From Ctenosaura bakeri (Eukaryota; Chordata; Lepidosauria; Squamata; Iguanidae), in contig CAOLHI010001649.1 in NCBI GenBank assembly GCA_948474755.1, positions 248,001 through 312,000 on the forward strand: DNA of 64,000 nucleotides, read 5' to 3'. Under the pieces are notes generated by a model. It saw nothing but the letters and a program-made list of their open reading frames with translations, was not told the DNA's origin and did no database searches. The translations under genes were made by a program, and so were the position numbers. Shown here piece after piece: positions 47,636 through 57,035 of this stretch (its first letter is position 1; every line of letters begins with the position of its first letter).

Positions 47636-49422
47636 AGCAGGGGTGTGAACCAGTGCTGCCTCGGCCAGTACGGGGCTACCAGGATCGCATCGGCTCGGTC
47701 GGCGAGGATCTTCGATATCGTCCAGCCGAGCAACGGGAACGGCGGGAACGCGTAGAGGAGTTCCCCGGTCCACGGAAACTGGAAGGTGTCTCCGATGGAA
47801 GCGCGATCGTGGCCCACTCTCGAACAGAATCGGCGACACTTCGCATTTTCCCTGGTCGCGAAGAGGTCGATTGACGGTTCGCCCCAGCGGTCTCGAATCA
47901 GTCTGAACGCCTCTCCGGAGAGAGAGCATTCGTGATGGGATGAGGTGTCCCTGCTGAGGGCGTCTGCCGTGGTGTTCTCCTGCCCGGCCAGGTGAACCGC
48001 CACAGGATGCGTGTGCAGGCGAATGCACCATTCCCACAGGTCGAGAGCGATGTTGAGCAGGGTCGTGGAATGAGTCCCTCCTTGTCTGTTGATGTAATAG
48101 ACGGCGGTGGTATTGTCCATCAGGACCAGGACTGTGCGCCCCACGACGACGTGGCGGAACGCCCGTAGTGCCTTCGAGACGGCGAGTAGCTCTAGCGCTT
48201 TGATATGGAGAGCAGTCTCGTCGCCGGTCCATCTGTCGCAGACTCTGAGATCGCCGCAGTGGGCACCCCATCCATACAGGGAGGCGTCGGTCGTTACCGT
48301 CACCTTCGGTGTCGGCTGTTGGAAGGGCATCCCGGACATCAGATTGCTTTGCGACTGCCACCATCGGAGGGATGAGCGGACGTCCTCCGGCAGTTGCAGT
48401 CGGATGGTCTGTTCGTCTCGCAGGGGGTCAAATATGCGGACGAACCAGTGTTGGAGAGGTCCTGCCCTCAGTCTGGCGAGATAGGTCACAGCGGTTGTCG
48501 CAGCCATGTAGCCGAGGAGCTGCTGGACGCTTCTCGCAGATAACGTCGGGGCCGTGTAGGTGTGAGCGGCGGCCCGGATCAGGGTTTGAGCCCGAGTCTC
48601 TGGCAGGTACGCCCTGGCGGAGGTGGAATCGAGAGTGGCCCCAATGAAGTTCAAGATCCTCGCCGGCTCGAGGTGGGACTTCTTCGGATTGACTTGTAGG
48701 CCAAGGCAAGTCAGGAGTGACAACGTCATGTGGACGTCGTGGTAAAGTCTCTGTTTGCAGGACGCCACCAACAGCCAATCGTTGAGGTAAGGGTAGACGG
48801 AAGCGCCCTTCGTCCGCAGAAAGGATACCACCGGGGCCATGCATTTGGTGAAGACCCTTGGGGCAGTCGAGAGTCCGAACGGCAGCACCTTGTACTGGTA
48901 GCAGGTGTCGTCGACTGCGAAGCGGAGGTACCGTCTGTGCTGCGGGCGAATGGCGATGTGGAAGTATGCGTCTCGGAGATCGATGGAGGCGAACCAGTCC
49001 CCTCGATGGAGGAAGGGCAGGATCGACGGTATCGTGACCATCTTGAACCTCTTGGGGCGGATGTAGTAGTTCACCCCTCTGAGGTCGAGGATCGGCCGGA
49101 GGGTACCGTCGGCCTTCGGTACCGTGAAGTACCGGGAGAAGAAGCCGGTGGTTTTGGCTTCCTGCGGGAGCTGCTCGATCGCTCCTTTCTGAAGGAGGGA
49201 CTGGATCTCTTCCAGGAGGACAGGACTCGACGGAGTGGAGTAGTAAACGCCTCGAGGTGGAATATCGTGAAACTCGATGGCGTAGCCAAGACGGACGATG
49301 GAAAGCACCCAAGAGTCCTTAGTGACATGTTGCCACTCCGAAAGGTGTCGAGCCAGAGTCGGGCGGTCTCCGAGCGCTGATGGTAGGCTGAAGAGTGGAT
49401 ATTGGGAGGTCCTGCCAGACAC
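47632..49422 (-). CDS. DIRS ORF2: reverse transcriptase, RNase H and MT-like domain
   Basis: 596 residues counted from the codon after the gag stop; that codon is GTG and there is no Met until residue 128, inside the RT domain. RT core: SIDLRDAY (Asp148), LPFGLSTAPRVF (180-191), and YLNDWLL (212-218) where YxDD is expected, so the first catalytic Asp is Asn214. RNase H acidic residues Asp379 (TTDAS), Glu411 (ELLAV), Asp436 (MDNTTAV) and Asp487 (ADALSR) are present. Residues 518-596 (DLFATREN, YAFPPFPL, APYWP) match the methyltransferase-like domain of DIRS ORF2. Copy 2 continues this frame to a stop at 63802, so the TGA at 47632 truncates about 41 residues. The open frame runs upstream to 49635 inside gag. 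Probably inactive. Confidence 0.9.
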   Translation of the reverse strand: MSGRTSQYPLFSLPSALGDRPTLARHLSEWQHVTKDSWVLSIVRLGYAIEFHDIPPRGVYYSTPSSPVLLEEIQSLLQKGAIEQLPQEAKTTGFFSRYFTVPKADGTLRPILDLRGVNYYIRPKRFKMVTIPSILPFLHRGDWFASIDLRDAYFHIAIRPQHRRYLRFAVDDTCYQYKVLPFGLSTAPRVFTKCMAPVVSFLRTKGASVYPYLNDWLLVASCKQRLYHDVHMTLSLLTCLGLQVNPKKSHLEPARILNFIGATLDSTSARAYLPETRAQTLIRAAAHTYTAPTLSARSVQQLLGYMAATTAVTYLARLRAGPLQHWFVRIFDPLRDEQTIRLQLPEDVRSSLRWWQSQSNLMSGMPFQQPTPKVTVTTDASLYGWGAHCGDLRVCDRWTGDETALHIKALELLAVSKALRAFRHVVVGRTVLVLMDNTTAVYYINRQGGTHSTTLLNIALDLWEWCIRLHTHPVAVHLAGQENTTADALSRDTSSHHECSLSGEAFRLIRDRWGEPSIDLFATRENAKCRRFCSRVGHDRASIGDTFQFPWTGELLYAFPPFPLLGWTISKILADRADAILVAPYWPRQHWFTPLL

Positions 49423-49423
49423 G

Positions 49424-49429
49424 TCAAAA
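49424..49429 (-). promoter_or_regulatory. Candidate +1 frameshift site at gag stop
   Basis: Gag ends TTT TGA C. Skipping one T would bring ribosomes into the ORF2 frame (GAC GTG). ORF2 overlaps gag by about 210 nt in the +1 frame and lacks an upstream AUG. A slippery codon before a UGA-C stop is a known +1 frameshift arrangement in antizyme genes. Use in this element is inference. Confidence 0.4.
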
Positions 49430-51847
49430 TCGAGACTTCGCGTCCGAGGAGGACTTCTTAGAAGAAGCCGGACGGCGTCTAAAAGTATGTCTGGCCGACG
49501 AGCCAGAGGACGGTCTTGACTGGCCGGACTGGGCTGAGCGCTGGAACGACGAGGTGGAAGATCGTCGCCAGGATGGGCGGAAGGTGGAAGGCCTGCGGGC
49601 TTGCGTGGCCGGCTGGAGCCCGATCTTTTTGGCAGTCAACCTCGCCTTCACCAAATTGTCCAGTGCCTGGTCAGTAGTAGAGTTGAAGAGGCCCTCACCG
49701 TCGAAGGGGAGATCCTCGATCCTCCTTCGGGTGTCCTCTTGGATGTCGGCTGGTCTGAGCCAGGCATGGCGGCGCAAGCCGATGGATCCCGCCATGACCC
49801 GGGAGGCGATCTCCACGGTGTGCCGGGAGGAGGCCATCTGCTGCCGGGCGATTGATATGGCCTCGTTGAAGATGACCGAGGCGGCCTGACGGATGTCCTC
49901 CGGTACCGCCTCCATCGCCGGTTGAAGGCGGTCGAGTACCTTCTTCAGGTAAGCCGCGAGGCAAGCCTGCGTGTTGGACAGCCTAATATGCAAGGAGGCG
50001 GCGGAATAAAACCTCCTTGCGTAGGCGTCCAACTTCCTGCCCTCTTTATCCGGCGGGGTGGTGTGCTGCCTGCCGGTGCCTTTTGTCTTTGCCGACTCGA
50101 CCACCACAGATTTCGGTGCAGGGTGGTTGAAGAGATAACTCGCGTTATCCTTCTGCACCCTGTAGAGGTGCTCCAAACGCTGCGGTATCGGCTGTGCCAA
50201 GGCCGGCCTGTCCCACGCGGACTTAACCACTTTAGCAATCCGGGGCAGAAGAGGCAGCGGGGCCACGGCAGGTTGCTTCCCCTCGAAGATGGAGAAGACG
50301 GGATCGTCATCCTCCGGCTCCGCATCGGCGATCTTAAGGCCAAGGGTAGAGGCCATGCGAAGCAGCATCGCAGAGAACTGGTGGACGTCCTCTGGAGCTG
50401 AATCTGGGATCGGCTCCCCGAATCCCAGCGGAGGAGACTCCTGGGAGGCTGCCTCAGAAACCTCCGACTCCGCGCTCGAGTCATACGACTCCGAGGTTGG
50501 TGAGTCCTCTCGCCTCTCGCTTTCTGGCTCCTTCACTGCCGTCGCGGGTGCAGCCTTCTTGGGCTTCTCCGCAGCCGGGACAGTGGTAGTGGCAGCGTCA
50601 CGCTTCGGCTGGCTCACCACAGACTTCACCTTCCTGGTGGTGACCGGCGTAGTCTGACAGGCCGTGGTGGTCGTGGCCTGTCCAGTCACCACCGACTCCG
50701 TAGGGCACGTCGCCATAGCCGTAACCCTGGGAGGTGGCGATACCGCTCGGTATCGAGGCGAGGGAGAGCGACTGAAGGAGCGGCGGTCCGACGACGAACG
50801 GCTTCGGTGCCGACGGTACCGAGGGTCTTCTCCTCGAGGCGAGCGTGAGTCGCGCTGTCTCCGAGGTGACCGGAACCTCCGGAAGGTCTCCCAGCGTCTC
50901 GGGTCATGATGGTACCGATCCCGGTACGATGGAGAATGTGACCGGTAAGAAGCCGGGCGCTCTCTCCACTCAGATTCCCTCGCGTACCTGGCCACGTAGG
51001 ACGCCGAGGTGTATCTGGAGGCAGACGAGTGAGGTTGTTCCTCTCTTGTCTCCCTAGGAGGCGGCGAGGCCACCGGACGCTCCGAAGAGCGGGACCGGGA
51101 CCTGAACGAATTGGAACGCCGCTCCGGAGAAGCAGAGGGCCCTCTCTGCTGCAGGTCGGCCAACCTGCGACGGCTGGAAGGGCGGTGGTGCTCCTCCACC
51201 AGGGTTGGAGGGTCTACCACAGGCGAGTCCGGGCGCTCTTGGGGAACGTCCTCGATCTCATCGTCCGAGAGATCGACGGACTCGCCTCGCCCTTTGGAAG
51301 GCTGCAGAGTCGGAGGAGGAGTGGGAAGTTGAACGTCCCCAGCCGGGGAGCGCTTCTTCTCCTTCTTCTTCTTCTTCTTCTCCTTCTCCTTGCCCTTGTC
51401 TCCATCCGGAGCAGGGCGTTTTTTAGTAGGCATCTCCTTGACGGGAGCCTCAGCCTTCCTCGCCGTCGAGGATCCTTTTGCTGACTTGGCAGCCGCCAAG
51501 AGCTTGGGGATCCTCGGTAACGCCGAGATCGGCGTTCTCGCCAGTACCGAGCCCGATACCGACGCGGTGGACGGAACGGCAGCCGCCGATACCGTCGATG
51601 GCGTGGTCATCTTCTTTTCGGCCATCTTGGAAGTGGAGGTCTCGTCGATTGCCCTCAAAGACTGCTCCCAACAATAGGATTTAAGTCTCGCGGACCTGTT
51701 ACGGAGAGTCTGGGGAGTAAAATCCCGGCAAATTGGGCAAGTCCGAGTGTTGTGGGACTCACCCAAGCAGAAGAGACACTCCTTATGGCCGTCGTTGAGG
51801 GCAACTTTGTGCCCGCAGGACACGCACTTTTTGAAGAGCGCGGACAT
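49424..51847 (-). CDS. DIRS ORF1: Gag-like protein
   Basis: 807 residues, uninterrupted. The ATG at 51847 is chosen because the next residues (MSALFKKCVSCGHK) begin the conserved DIRS Gag Cys/His cluster. The frame stays open 80 codons further upstream, through the terminal repeat, but that part is leader. Cys8/Cys11, His21/Cys24/Cys27 and His32/Cys37/Cys40 can form zinc-binding knuckles. A Lys-rich run (141-166) resembles a nuclear localisation signal. Residues 223-372 are strongly Arg/Ser-rich with RS and SP dipeptides. From about 485 the capsid-like region typical of vertebrate DIRS appears (RLEHLYRVQ, DKEGRKLDAYARRFYSAASL, LSNTQACLAAY). A basic Ser-rich tail ends at TTT TGA C. Intact, in contrast to ORF2 and the recombinase. 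Confidence 0.9.
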   Translation of the reverse strand: MSALFKKCVSCGHKVALNDGHKECLFCLGESHNTRTCPICRDFTPQTLRNRSARLKSYCWEQSLRAIDETSTSKMAEKKMTTPSTVSAAAVPSTASVSGSVLARTPISALPRIPKLLAAAKSAKGSSTARKAEAPVKEMPTKKRPAPDGDKGKEKEKKKKKKEKKRSPAGDVQLPTPPPTLQPSKGRGESVDLSDDEIEDVPQERPDSPVVDPPTLVEEHHRPSSRRRLADLQQRGPSASPERRSNSFRSRSRSSERPVASPPPRETREEQPHSSASRYTSASYVARYARESEWRERPASYRSHSPSYRDRYHHDPRRWETFRRFRSPRRQRDSRSPRGEDPRYRRHRSRSSSDRRSFSRSPSPRYRAVSPPPRVTAMATCPTESVVTGQATTTTACQTTPVTTRKVKSVVSQPKRDAATTTVPAAEKPKKAAPATAVKEPESERREDSPTSESYDSSAESEVSEAASQESPPLGFGEPIPDSAPEDVHQFSAMLLRMASTLGLKIADAEPEDDDPVFSIFEGKQPAVAPLPLLPRIAKVVKSAWDRPALAQPIPQRLEHLYRVQKDNASYLFNHPAPKSVVVESAKTKGTGRQHTTPPDKEGRKLDAYARRFYSAASLHIRLSNTQACLAAYLKKVLDRLQPAMEAVPEDIRQAASVIFNEAISIARQQMASSRHTVEIASRVMAGSIGLRRHAWLRPADIQEDTRRRIEDLPFDGEGLFNSTTDQALDNLVKARLTAKKIGLQPATQARRPSTFRPSWRRSSTSSFQRSAQSGQSRPSSGSSARHTFRRRPASSKKSSSDAKSRF

Positions 51848-52014
51848 AAGACGAAACGCCAACAGAAAAGTCCAAAAATCACCAAAACCAAATGGAAAGT
51901 CCGAAGGAGAGGTCAGAAACAGTCCAAAAGTCCGAAAACCGTGAAAAACAGCAAGCCAAGCACGAAGTCGAGGAACTAACCGAAGAACCTTCCGTACGCG
52001 ACGGCGGACGAGAA

Positions 52015-52146
52015 AGAACTGAGGAGAGACTGTTGCTCGGCGGGAGGAGCATGCGCAGTACCGGCGTGGGGGAGGGGTTCCCGCCAAGCGAACAAGCTCT
52101 AGAAGTTTCCGAACGCTACCGCGCAGGCGCTAAAGCTCCTAGTGTA
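52015..52146. repeat. DIRS 5'-side inverted terminal repeat
   Basis: Pairs with 46181-46312 over 132 bp. It lies just inside the 5' outer tip and feeds directly into the leader of gag, so it likely carries the promoter. Confidence 0.93.
52049..52087 (-). promoter_or_regulatory. E2F-like and NRF1-like motifs in DIRS terminal repeat
   Basis: On the - strand TTGGCGGGAA (52087-52078) fits the E2F consensus, and TGCGCATGC (52057-52049) fits an NRF1 half-palindrome, about 20 bp apart. Both recur in the 3' repeat (46240-46249 and 46270-46278) and in copy 2. There is no TATA box nearby. Function is inferred. Confidence 0.4.
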
Positions 52147-52175
52147 TGAAGGCACAGAGACCACAAAGAAGAACC

Positions 52176-52576
52176 ATTAATTTCTCATATAATTATTTAT
52201 TTAAATATTTTTTCTCTATAGCCAAAGATCACAGGGCAGCATACAATAAAATCATTTGAGGATTTTATTATTTTAAGTAATAATGAATGTAACAAAACAT
52301 GAAATGTTTTGTTTGGCTTAGTTTTGTGGTTAGTTTTAGTTCTTCAGTTATTAGCTTAGTTTTTAATTTGTTTATTGTCTGTCATTTGTACTCCTTCATA
52401 TTTCATTTTATATATTCAAAAAGAATATTTTAAGTTATGTGTGTGTGCGTATAAAAAGAAAAGAAATGTTTTAAATCACACAAGAAGCCTAGGAACAGAG
52501 AAGAGACTCTTTATTTGGACTGCTGTTCACCAATACATCAAAGGAAATAGGGCTGTGGGAGAAGATATGATAGACT
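52176..52576. other. Unannotated, LINE-tail-like start
   Basis: TTATTTAAATATTTTTTCTC near 52197 resembles an inverted LINE 3' tail. A (GT)n stretch lies at 52436-52450. No gene recognised. Confidence 0.35.
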
Positions 52577-52731
52577 GAGGGCATTTCCACACTAGACTGT
52601 TATAGTGCTATTATTCCACTTCCAGCATCCTATGGAATCCTGAAGCCCCTCTCTAAACTGCAAAACCCAGGACTCATAGGATGTTGAAAGTGGAATAATA
52701 ATACTGTAATAGTCTAGTGCAGAAATGACCT
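52577..52731. mobile_element. Palindromic MITE, family A
   Basis: GGGCATTTCCACACTAGACTG and the complement of AGTCTAGTGCAGAAATGACC frame a compact 155-bp palindrome with TGTTATAGTGCTATTATTCC arms. The cleanest copy of the family here. Confidence 0.75.
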
Positions 52732-52887
52732 GAATAAGGCCAATCAGTACTGGCCTGCTTCCCTGCTCTTCTTGCCGTTGTAATTGTATGATGGTAAAGA
52801 CCAAATAGGGATTACATAACTCCAAAAAAACAAAAAGGATGTTTAGGGTCCACAGTGGTCTCATTACTTGACTTTCCTCTGTCTCAG
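52732..52887. other. Unannotated stretch
   Basis: Short segment between two MITEs; nothing recognised. Confidence 0.3.
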
Positions 52888-53010
52888 AGCTTAGAAAAGT
52901 TACTTTTGGGGGGTTACAGTGCCCAGAACCCACCAGCCAGCATAGTTATTAGCCATGCCGGATAGGTGGATTTTAGGAGTTGTCATGTAAAAATGCAACT
53001 TTTCCAAACT
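52888..53010. repeat. Palindromic MITE (ACTCCCAGAATC family)
   Basis: AGAAAAGTTACTTTTGGGGGG and the complement of ATGCAACTTTTCC are the outer arms. CCAGCCAGCATAG marks the centre. Confidence 0.6.
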
Positions 53011-54914
53011 CTGGTCTGTTTTTCTCAGCCTTGCTTCTTTTACTGGCCTAATAAAATGAACATCAAGAAATGTATACTCCAGACTTCTCTCTCTGCTACA
53101 GGGCACTGTAGGAATGCTGGTCTTTGTTTAAGAACTATCCTACCAAGCTTCCTTTATGTACAGATAAAGACATTATGTAGAGCAGTTCTTTTACAGTTTA
53201 AATGGGGACTGCCTCACAGATAGAAACATTTTATAATGAGAATTTGGGAAGGCTTTGTTGAACATGGATTCAGAAAGCCAGTGGTATAACTGCTCAGATC
53301 CTTAAACTTGAGAGGACACTAAGTTAACTGAAATAAATACTGTGTGACAATTTTCACACTGGCTTGATTGACAGACATTCACATCTGAATGAATTTTAAT
53401 ATAAACCTAGGATTATTATGGTTTTTTTATATATAAAAAACAGCTCTAACAATGCCTAAAATATTTTAAATGTAAATGCACAGTAACCAACCATACTTTG
53501 AGCCCCTATGATTTTTTGATCAAGCGGCATAGAATTTCCAATGTCAATTAATATAAATCAATTATAGTCCACTACTGCACTGTTTTAAACAGGATTGGAT
53601 TAGGGGAAAAGGAGCTCCACAAATTATGTCCTGGCAGGCAGATCCCTAGTACTTTCAATGGATTTTACTTCACATTGATTCATGACACGAATAAGGTATA
53701 AAAGAAAAAGTCTTTTATTCCTCTAAGTGTCAGACATTTGAACAGAGAGAAAAGATACCATACAAACAGGCTGAGGTTTTTGTACAACATGATTAACTGG
53801 TTCACTCTTACAACACTCTCTCCTATGTCTAGGCCTTCTACTTTCTCTCTTGGGCTTCTTTAAAGCTCATTATAATTACTCCTATTAGAACAGCAGCACC
53901 TTACTACTCAATACATGGAGCTTCAATAGCATTACTGTGAAGTAAAGCATGATAATAAGATCCTCCAGGCCTTAGAGAGCTCTGTGGAAGTTGGAAGAAG
54001 TGAAGTATCTTTCATTGGACCAATGAGTTGTTTAAACCATTGAAAACTGGGGTGGGAGAAACACTATCCTACAATCTCTGTATGCAAAAGAACCCAGGTT
54101 TAATCCCTGGTGTTTCCAAGTAGGGCAAGGAAAAAACTATAGTCTGAAACCCAGGAAACCTAGGAAAGCTACCGTCTAAAACCAAGGGAGTGGCTGACAG
54201 TCAGTAGACAACTGAACTAGAAGGATCAACAACACAACAGCTTGACTACTTGTATGACCCTAAGGTTCCAGGCACTCCAAATTCCAATCCTTCCTCCATC
54301 CCAGCTGCATCAGCATTCTGGCCCTTTGATGTGCTGAGGACAAGCGTTATTGTGGCTGAACAGCCGTGACATTATTTGCTCCAGTTTCGTAAAACCAGGA
54401 TTAGGAGACTTGGTGCACAATGAATTTATAAAGTGACCTATCATGGATCCTGTTTGTTGCACTGAAAGACAGATGCACATCTATTGCAGTGATTTCACAT
54501 TTTTCCACCACTTAAATTGCACTAGGATGATCAAGGGAAAATGAGATACTTCATCTCAGTATGGCATTAATTGTTATTATGACTGCTGTAAGGAATGTTG
54601 TTTTATTTAGTTAGCACCATCAACATACATGAAATGAAACAGCAATACAATGAAACAATAAAAATAGACATACCTGCCAAAGACATATGATCTACTTTTG
54701 AAAAAGAAATGGGAGAGAGCGAAGGGACTAAGAAACCTAACTATTATTATGTGGTTGTAGAAGCATCACAAGCAACTATTGTAGGCTGTTGGTAGCATGG
54801 TCATTAATAGGTAAAATGAGGCTGCAGCCTTTGTAGAAATTTCAAGTGGATATGGTAGCTGATAGCTTGGCTTCTACCGAATCTTATTTTAATTTGATGG
54901 GTGTAATGTTCACA
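53011..54914. other. Unannotated stretch
   Basis: AT-rich sequence without recognised gene. Minor interspersed fragments (for example GATTTTACTTCACATTGATTC near 53660) are too decayed to classify. Confidence 0.35.
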
Positions 54915-55131
54915 AAGAGAGTTAGCCTGATATAGCAGTTCGAGTGCAGGAGATCAGGGTTCAAATCCCTGCTTGACCATGGAAACCCACAGAGTGACCT
55001 TGGATAAGTTAGCCTCTGGCAAAGGCAAAGCGCCCCTCCAAACAAATCTTGCCAAGAAAAAAGCTGTGATAGGTTTGCTTTAGGGTCATTATAAATTGGA
55101 GACAACTTGAGGAACACAACAACAACAACAT
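54915..55131 (+). mobile_element. Sauria-type tRNA SINE with ACA tail
   Basis: A-box region TAGCCTGATATAGCAGTTCG and an intact B box GGTTCAAATCC (RNA polymerase III promoter elements). It is followed by CCATGGAAACCCACAGAG, the AGGCAAAG/AAACAAATCTTGCC middle, GGTCATTATAAATTGGAG and an ACAACAACAACA tail. More complete than the copy at 45329. Confidence 0.9.
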
Positions 55132-55424
55132 TCACAACCATGTCTTTCACCCAACTGGTGTGATTTCAGGAGATACTTGCGGGGGGGGGGGCACAGCCTT
55201 ACAGGAGAGGGTAGGAAAGTCCCATTTCTCCAGTTTCTTCACATGATCTATTTTTATGTTCAAACCCAACTTGATTTTCTGTACATCATAAAAAAACAAT
55301 GGCTGGGATCTCATATAACTGTGTAGCTTGGAGTTATGTACTTGTGACTGTTAGATATTCACTGTCCCTACATAGCCCTTAGTTTGGGGCTACATAGATA
55401 CTGTGACAGTCTTCCAACCTCCAC
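55132..55424. other. Unannotated stretch
   Basis: A G10 run lies near 55181-55191; otherwise nothing recognised. Confidence 0.35.
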
Positions 55425-55665
55425 TTATTGGGAAGCAGCCCCTATTATTGATGGGGGTCTGTTCCTCTGTCTCTCAGGAAGCAGCTTGCTGCCATTGCCA
55501 TCCACCTCTCACACAAGCAATCTCCAATGTGAGGGGGAATTGTGACAGGGACTCTGTTGCACCAGAGCTCACTCACAGAAGTGGGTGGAAGTGGCAGCCA
55601 GCTGCTTCCTGAGTGACAGGGGAACAGACCCCTATTGATCACAGCAACTGCTGTTTGGTAAGTGG
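55425..55665. mobile_element. Palindrome-ended MITE, family B
   Basis: The left arm (CCTATTATTGATGGGGGTCTG, then CTCTCAGGAAGCAGC) and right arm (GCTGCTTCCTGAGTGACAGG, then GACCCCTATTGATC) are inverted. The centre has CTCCAATGTGAGGGGGAATTG. Same family as 5586-5870. Confidence 0.6.
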
Positions 55666-55964
55666 GGATGGAGGGGGCAAGCCAGAATGTACTGCGTAGC
55701 ACTATAACTATGATGCTTATATATACATAATACAGGATTCTAGTTTACAGGATTCTAGCTTATGTTATTTTTATTTTAAGCTAGCTGAAGTGTTCATGCT
55801 GCTGCCTGGATCTACACCTACTACCTCAAGAAGAGTCCATGGAGCCTGCTATTTTCCATTCTCCCCTTTAAATCTCAGGAATTTTACTAGCAGTAATTCT
55901 AAGAGCCCTTTCCTGTTTTACTGTCATTTTTTAAAATCTCAGGAACGTTAGTAGTGGTACCTTA
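55666..55964. other. Unannotated stretch
   Basis: A short duplication, TACAGGATTCTAG, at 55732-55757. No gene recognised. Confidence 0.35.
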
Positions 55965-55972
55965 GCCTTTTC

Positions 55973-57027
55973 CAGTGATGTATTTAAGTCTTTTCCTCCA
56001 AGTCAAGTCTCAAGTCCCTGTCTTCAAGTCTCAAGTCAAGTCTCAAATCCTTGTAAGATAATACAAGTCAAGTCTCAAGTCAAGTCTCAACTCTGGGAGC
56101 CAATTTTAACAGAAAAAAAAAGCAGGTGGTGGGGATGGGATTTAAGTTTCAATACCTAGAAAATCAAAGTCCCACCCTGTCACTCCCTTTCCCACCTTGC
56201 CTCAGCAATGCTTCAGACAGACTTTAAAATTTCCTTTAAGTTTTTAAACTTTAAGGGAATGCAGCATACCTATCCTGGGCCCTTTTTGCATGGCATTTTC
56301 CATGTGAAAGGGCGCCTGGAGTGTCGCGCAATTGTGAGGAGCAATCTGCATGACACACTCACAATTGCATGACGCCAGGGCCAGCAGGCGCTGATCACGC
56401 ACCTTTTCACTTTCAGCTAGAAGCCAAAAATGGTGTGCGATCGTGCATTGCTCCTGGGCCCCACGTGCACTTACCTGGTGTGCGGAGCCTCTGGAGCCAC
56501 GCCAGTTGTGCTTCGTGCCCCAGCGCAGCCTGTGGAAGGAAGGAAGAGGCGTGGCTCTTGCGTGAGCAGGCAGCTCATGCGGAGCTGAAGGACCCCGGAC
56601 GTGAGAGCCTCTTGCTGGAGGCTGCTCACACGATTCCCACACCCCAGTGCCGGAAAAAAGGTAAGGTGTGGAAAGGGACTCGGTGGCTTCCTCATAAGTA
56701 ATCAGGATTTGATTTAAACCTCCAAACCCATCGATTCCAGCCTTTCACTTCTCTGCCCTCTAAATCTCCTTTATTCTTCCTTTGCTTCAGCCAGATTTTT
56801 AAACCCCTCCAGATCCATTGATTCCTGCCTTTCACTCCCTCTGCCTTCCAAGCTTCCTTTACTCTAGAGCACACCGTTCACACACGCACACACACACACA
56901 CAAAGACAAGTCTCGAGTCTAGTCGAGTCAATCCATAATTTATTGATGAGTTGAGTCTGAGTCAAGTCATTGAAGCGACTTGAGTTGTACTCGAGTTCAA
57001 GTCAATCGACTCGAGTCTATATCACTG
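55973..57027. mobile_element. hAT nonautonomous DNA transposon with 8-bp duplication
   Basis: The ends CAGTGATGTA and TATATCACTG are near-perfect inverted repeats. They are flanked by the identical octamer GCCTTTTC (55965-55972 and 57028-57035). An 8-bp duplication and CAGTG termini define hAT. Both subterminal regions are packed with CAAGTC / GACTTGAG motifs (about 55988-56095 and 56905-57018), which probably serve as transposase binding sites. No transposase frame. A Harbinger-like MITE seems nested inside, and an (AC)n tract lies near 56880-56900. Confidence 0.9.
56278..56683. mobile_element. Possible Harbinger-like MITE nested in hAT element
   Basis: GGGCCCTTTTTGCATGG and the complement of GTGTGGAAAGGGAC are plausible ends. 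The interior is GC-rich with AATTGTGAGGAGCAATC and an inverted ACAATTGCATGACGCC. The right boundary is uncertain. Confidence 0.4.
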
Positions 57028-57035
57028 GCCTTTTC

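Larger units (their letters stand above)
46125..52175 (-). mobile_element. DIRS tyrosine-recombinase retrotransposon, near full-length
   Basis: A ~6.05-kb element reading right to left: 5' terminal repeat, leader, gag (51847-49424), RT-RNase H-MT ORF (49422-47632), tyrosine recombinase (47635-46500), internal complementary region, 3' terminal repeat. It lacks LTRs, protease and a DDE integrase, as expected for DIRS. Both outer ends carry GAAC, which also sits at the join inside the internal complementary region. No target duplication is apparent. The element is strikingly GC- and CpG-rich against AT-rich flanks, which suggests recent arrival. Several lesions in ORF2 and the recombinase indicate a defective copy. 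Confidence 0.95.

Noticed and set aside
51848..52087. 80-codon N-terminal extension of gag through the terminal repeat
   Set aside because: The sequence is the inverted repeat and leader. Conserved Gag begins at the ATG at 51847, and the apparent ATG upstream lies inside repeat sequence shared with noncoding ends.
54915..54980. tRNA gene
   Set aside because: A and B boxes are present, but no cloverleaf closes and the SINE body and ACA tail follow directly.
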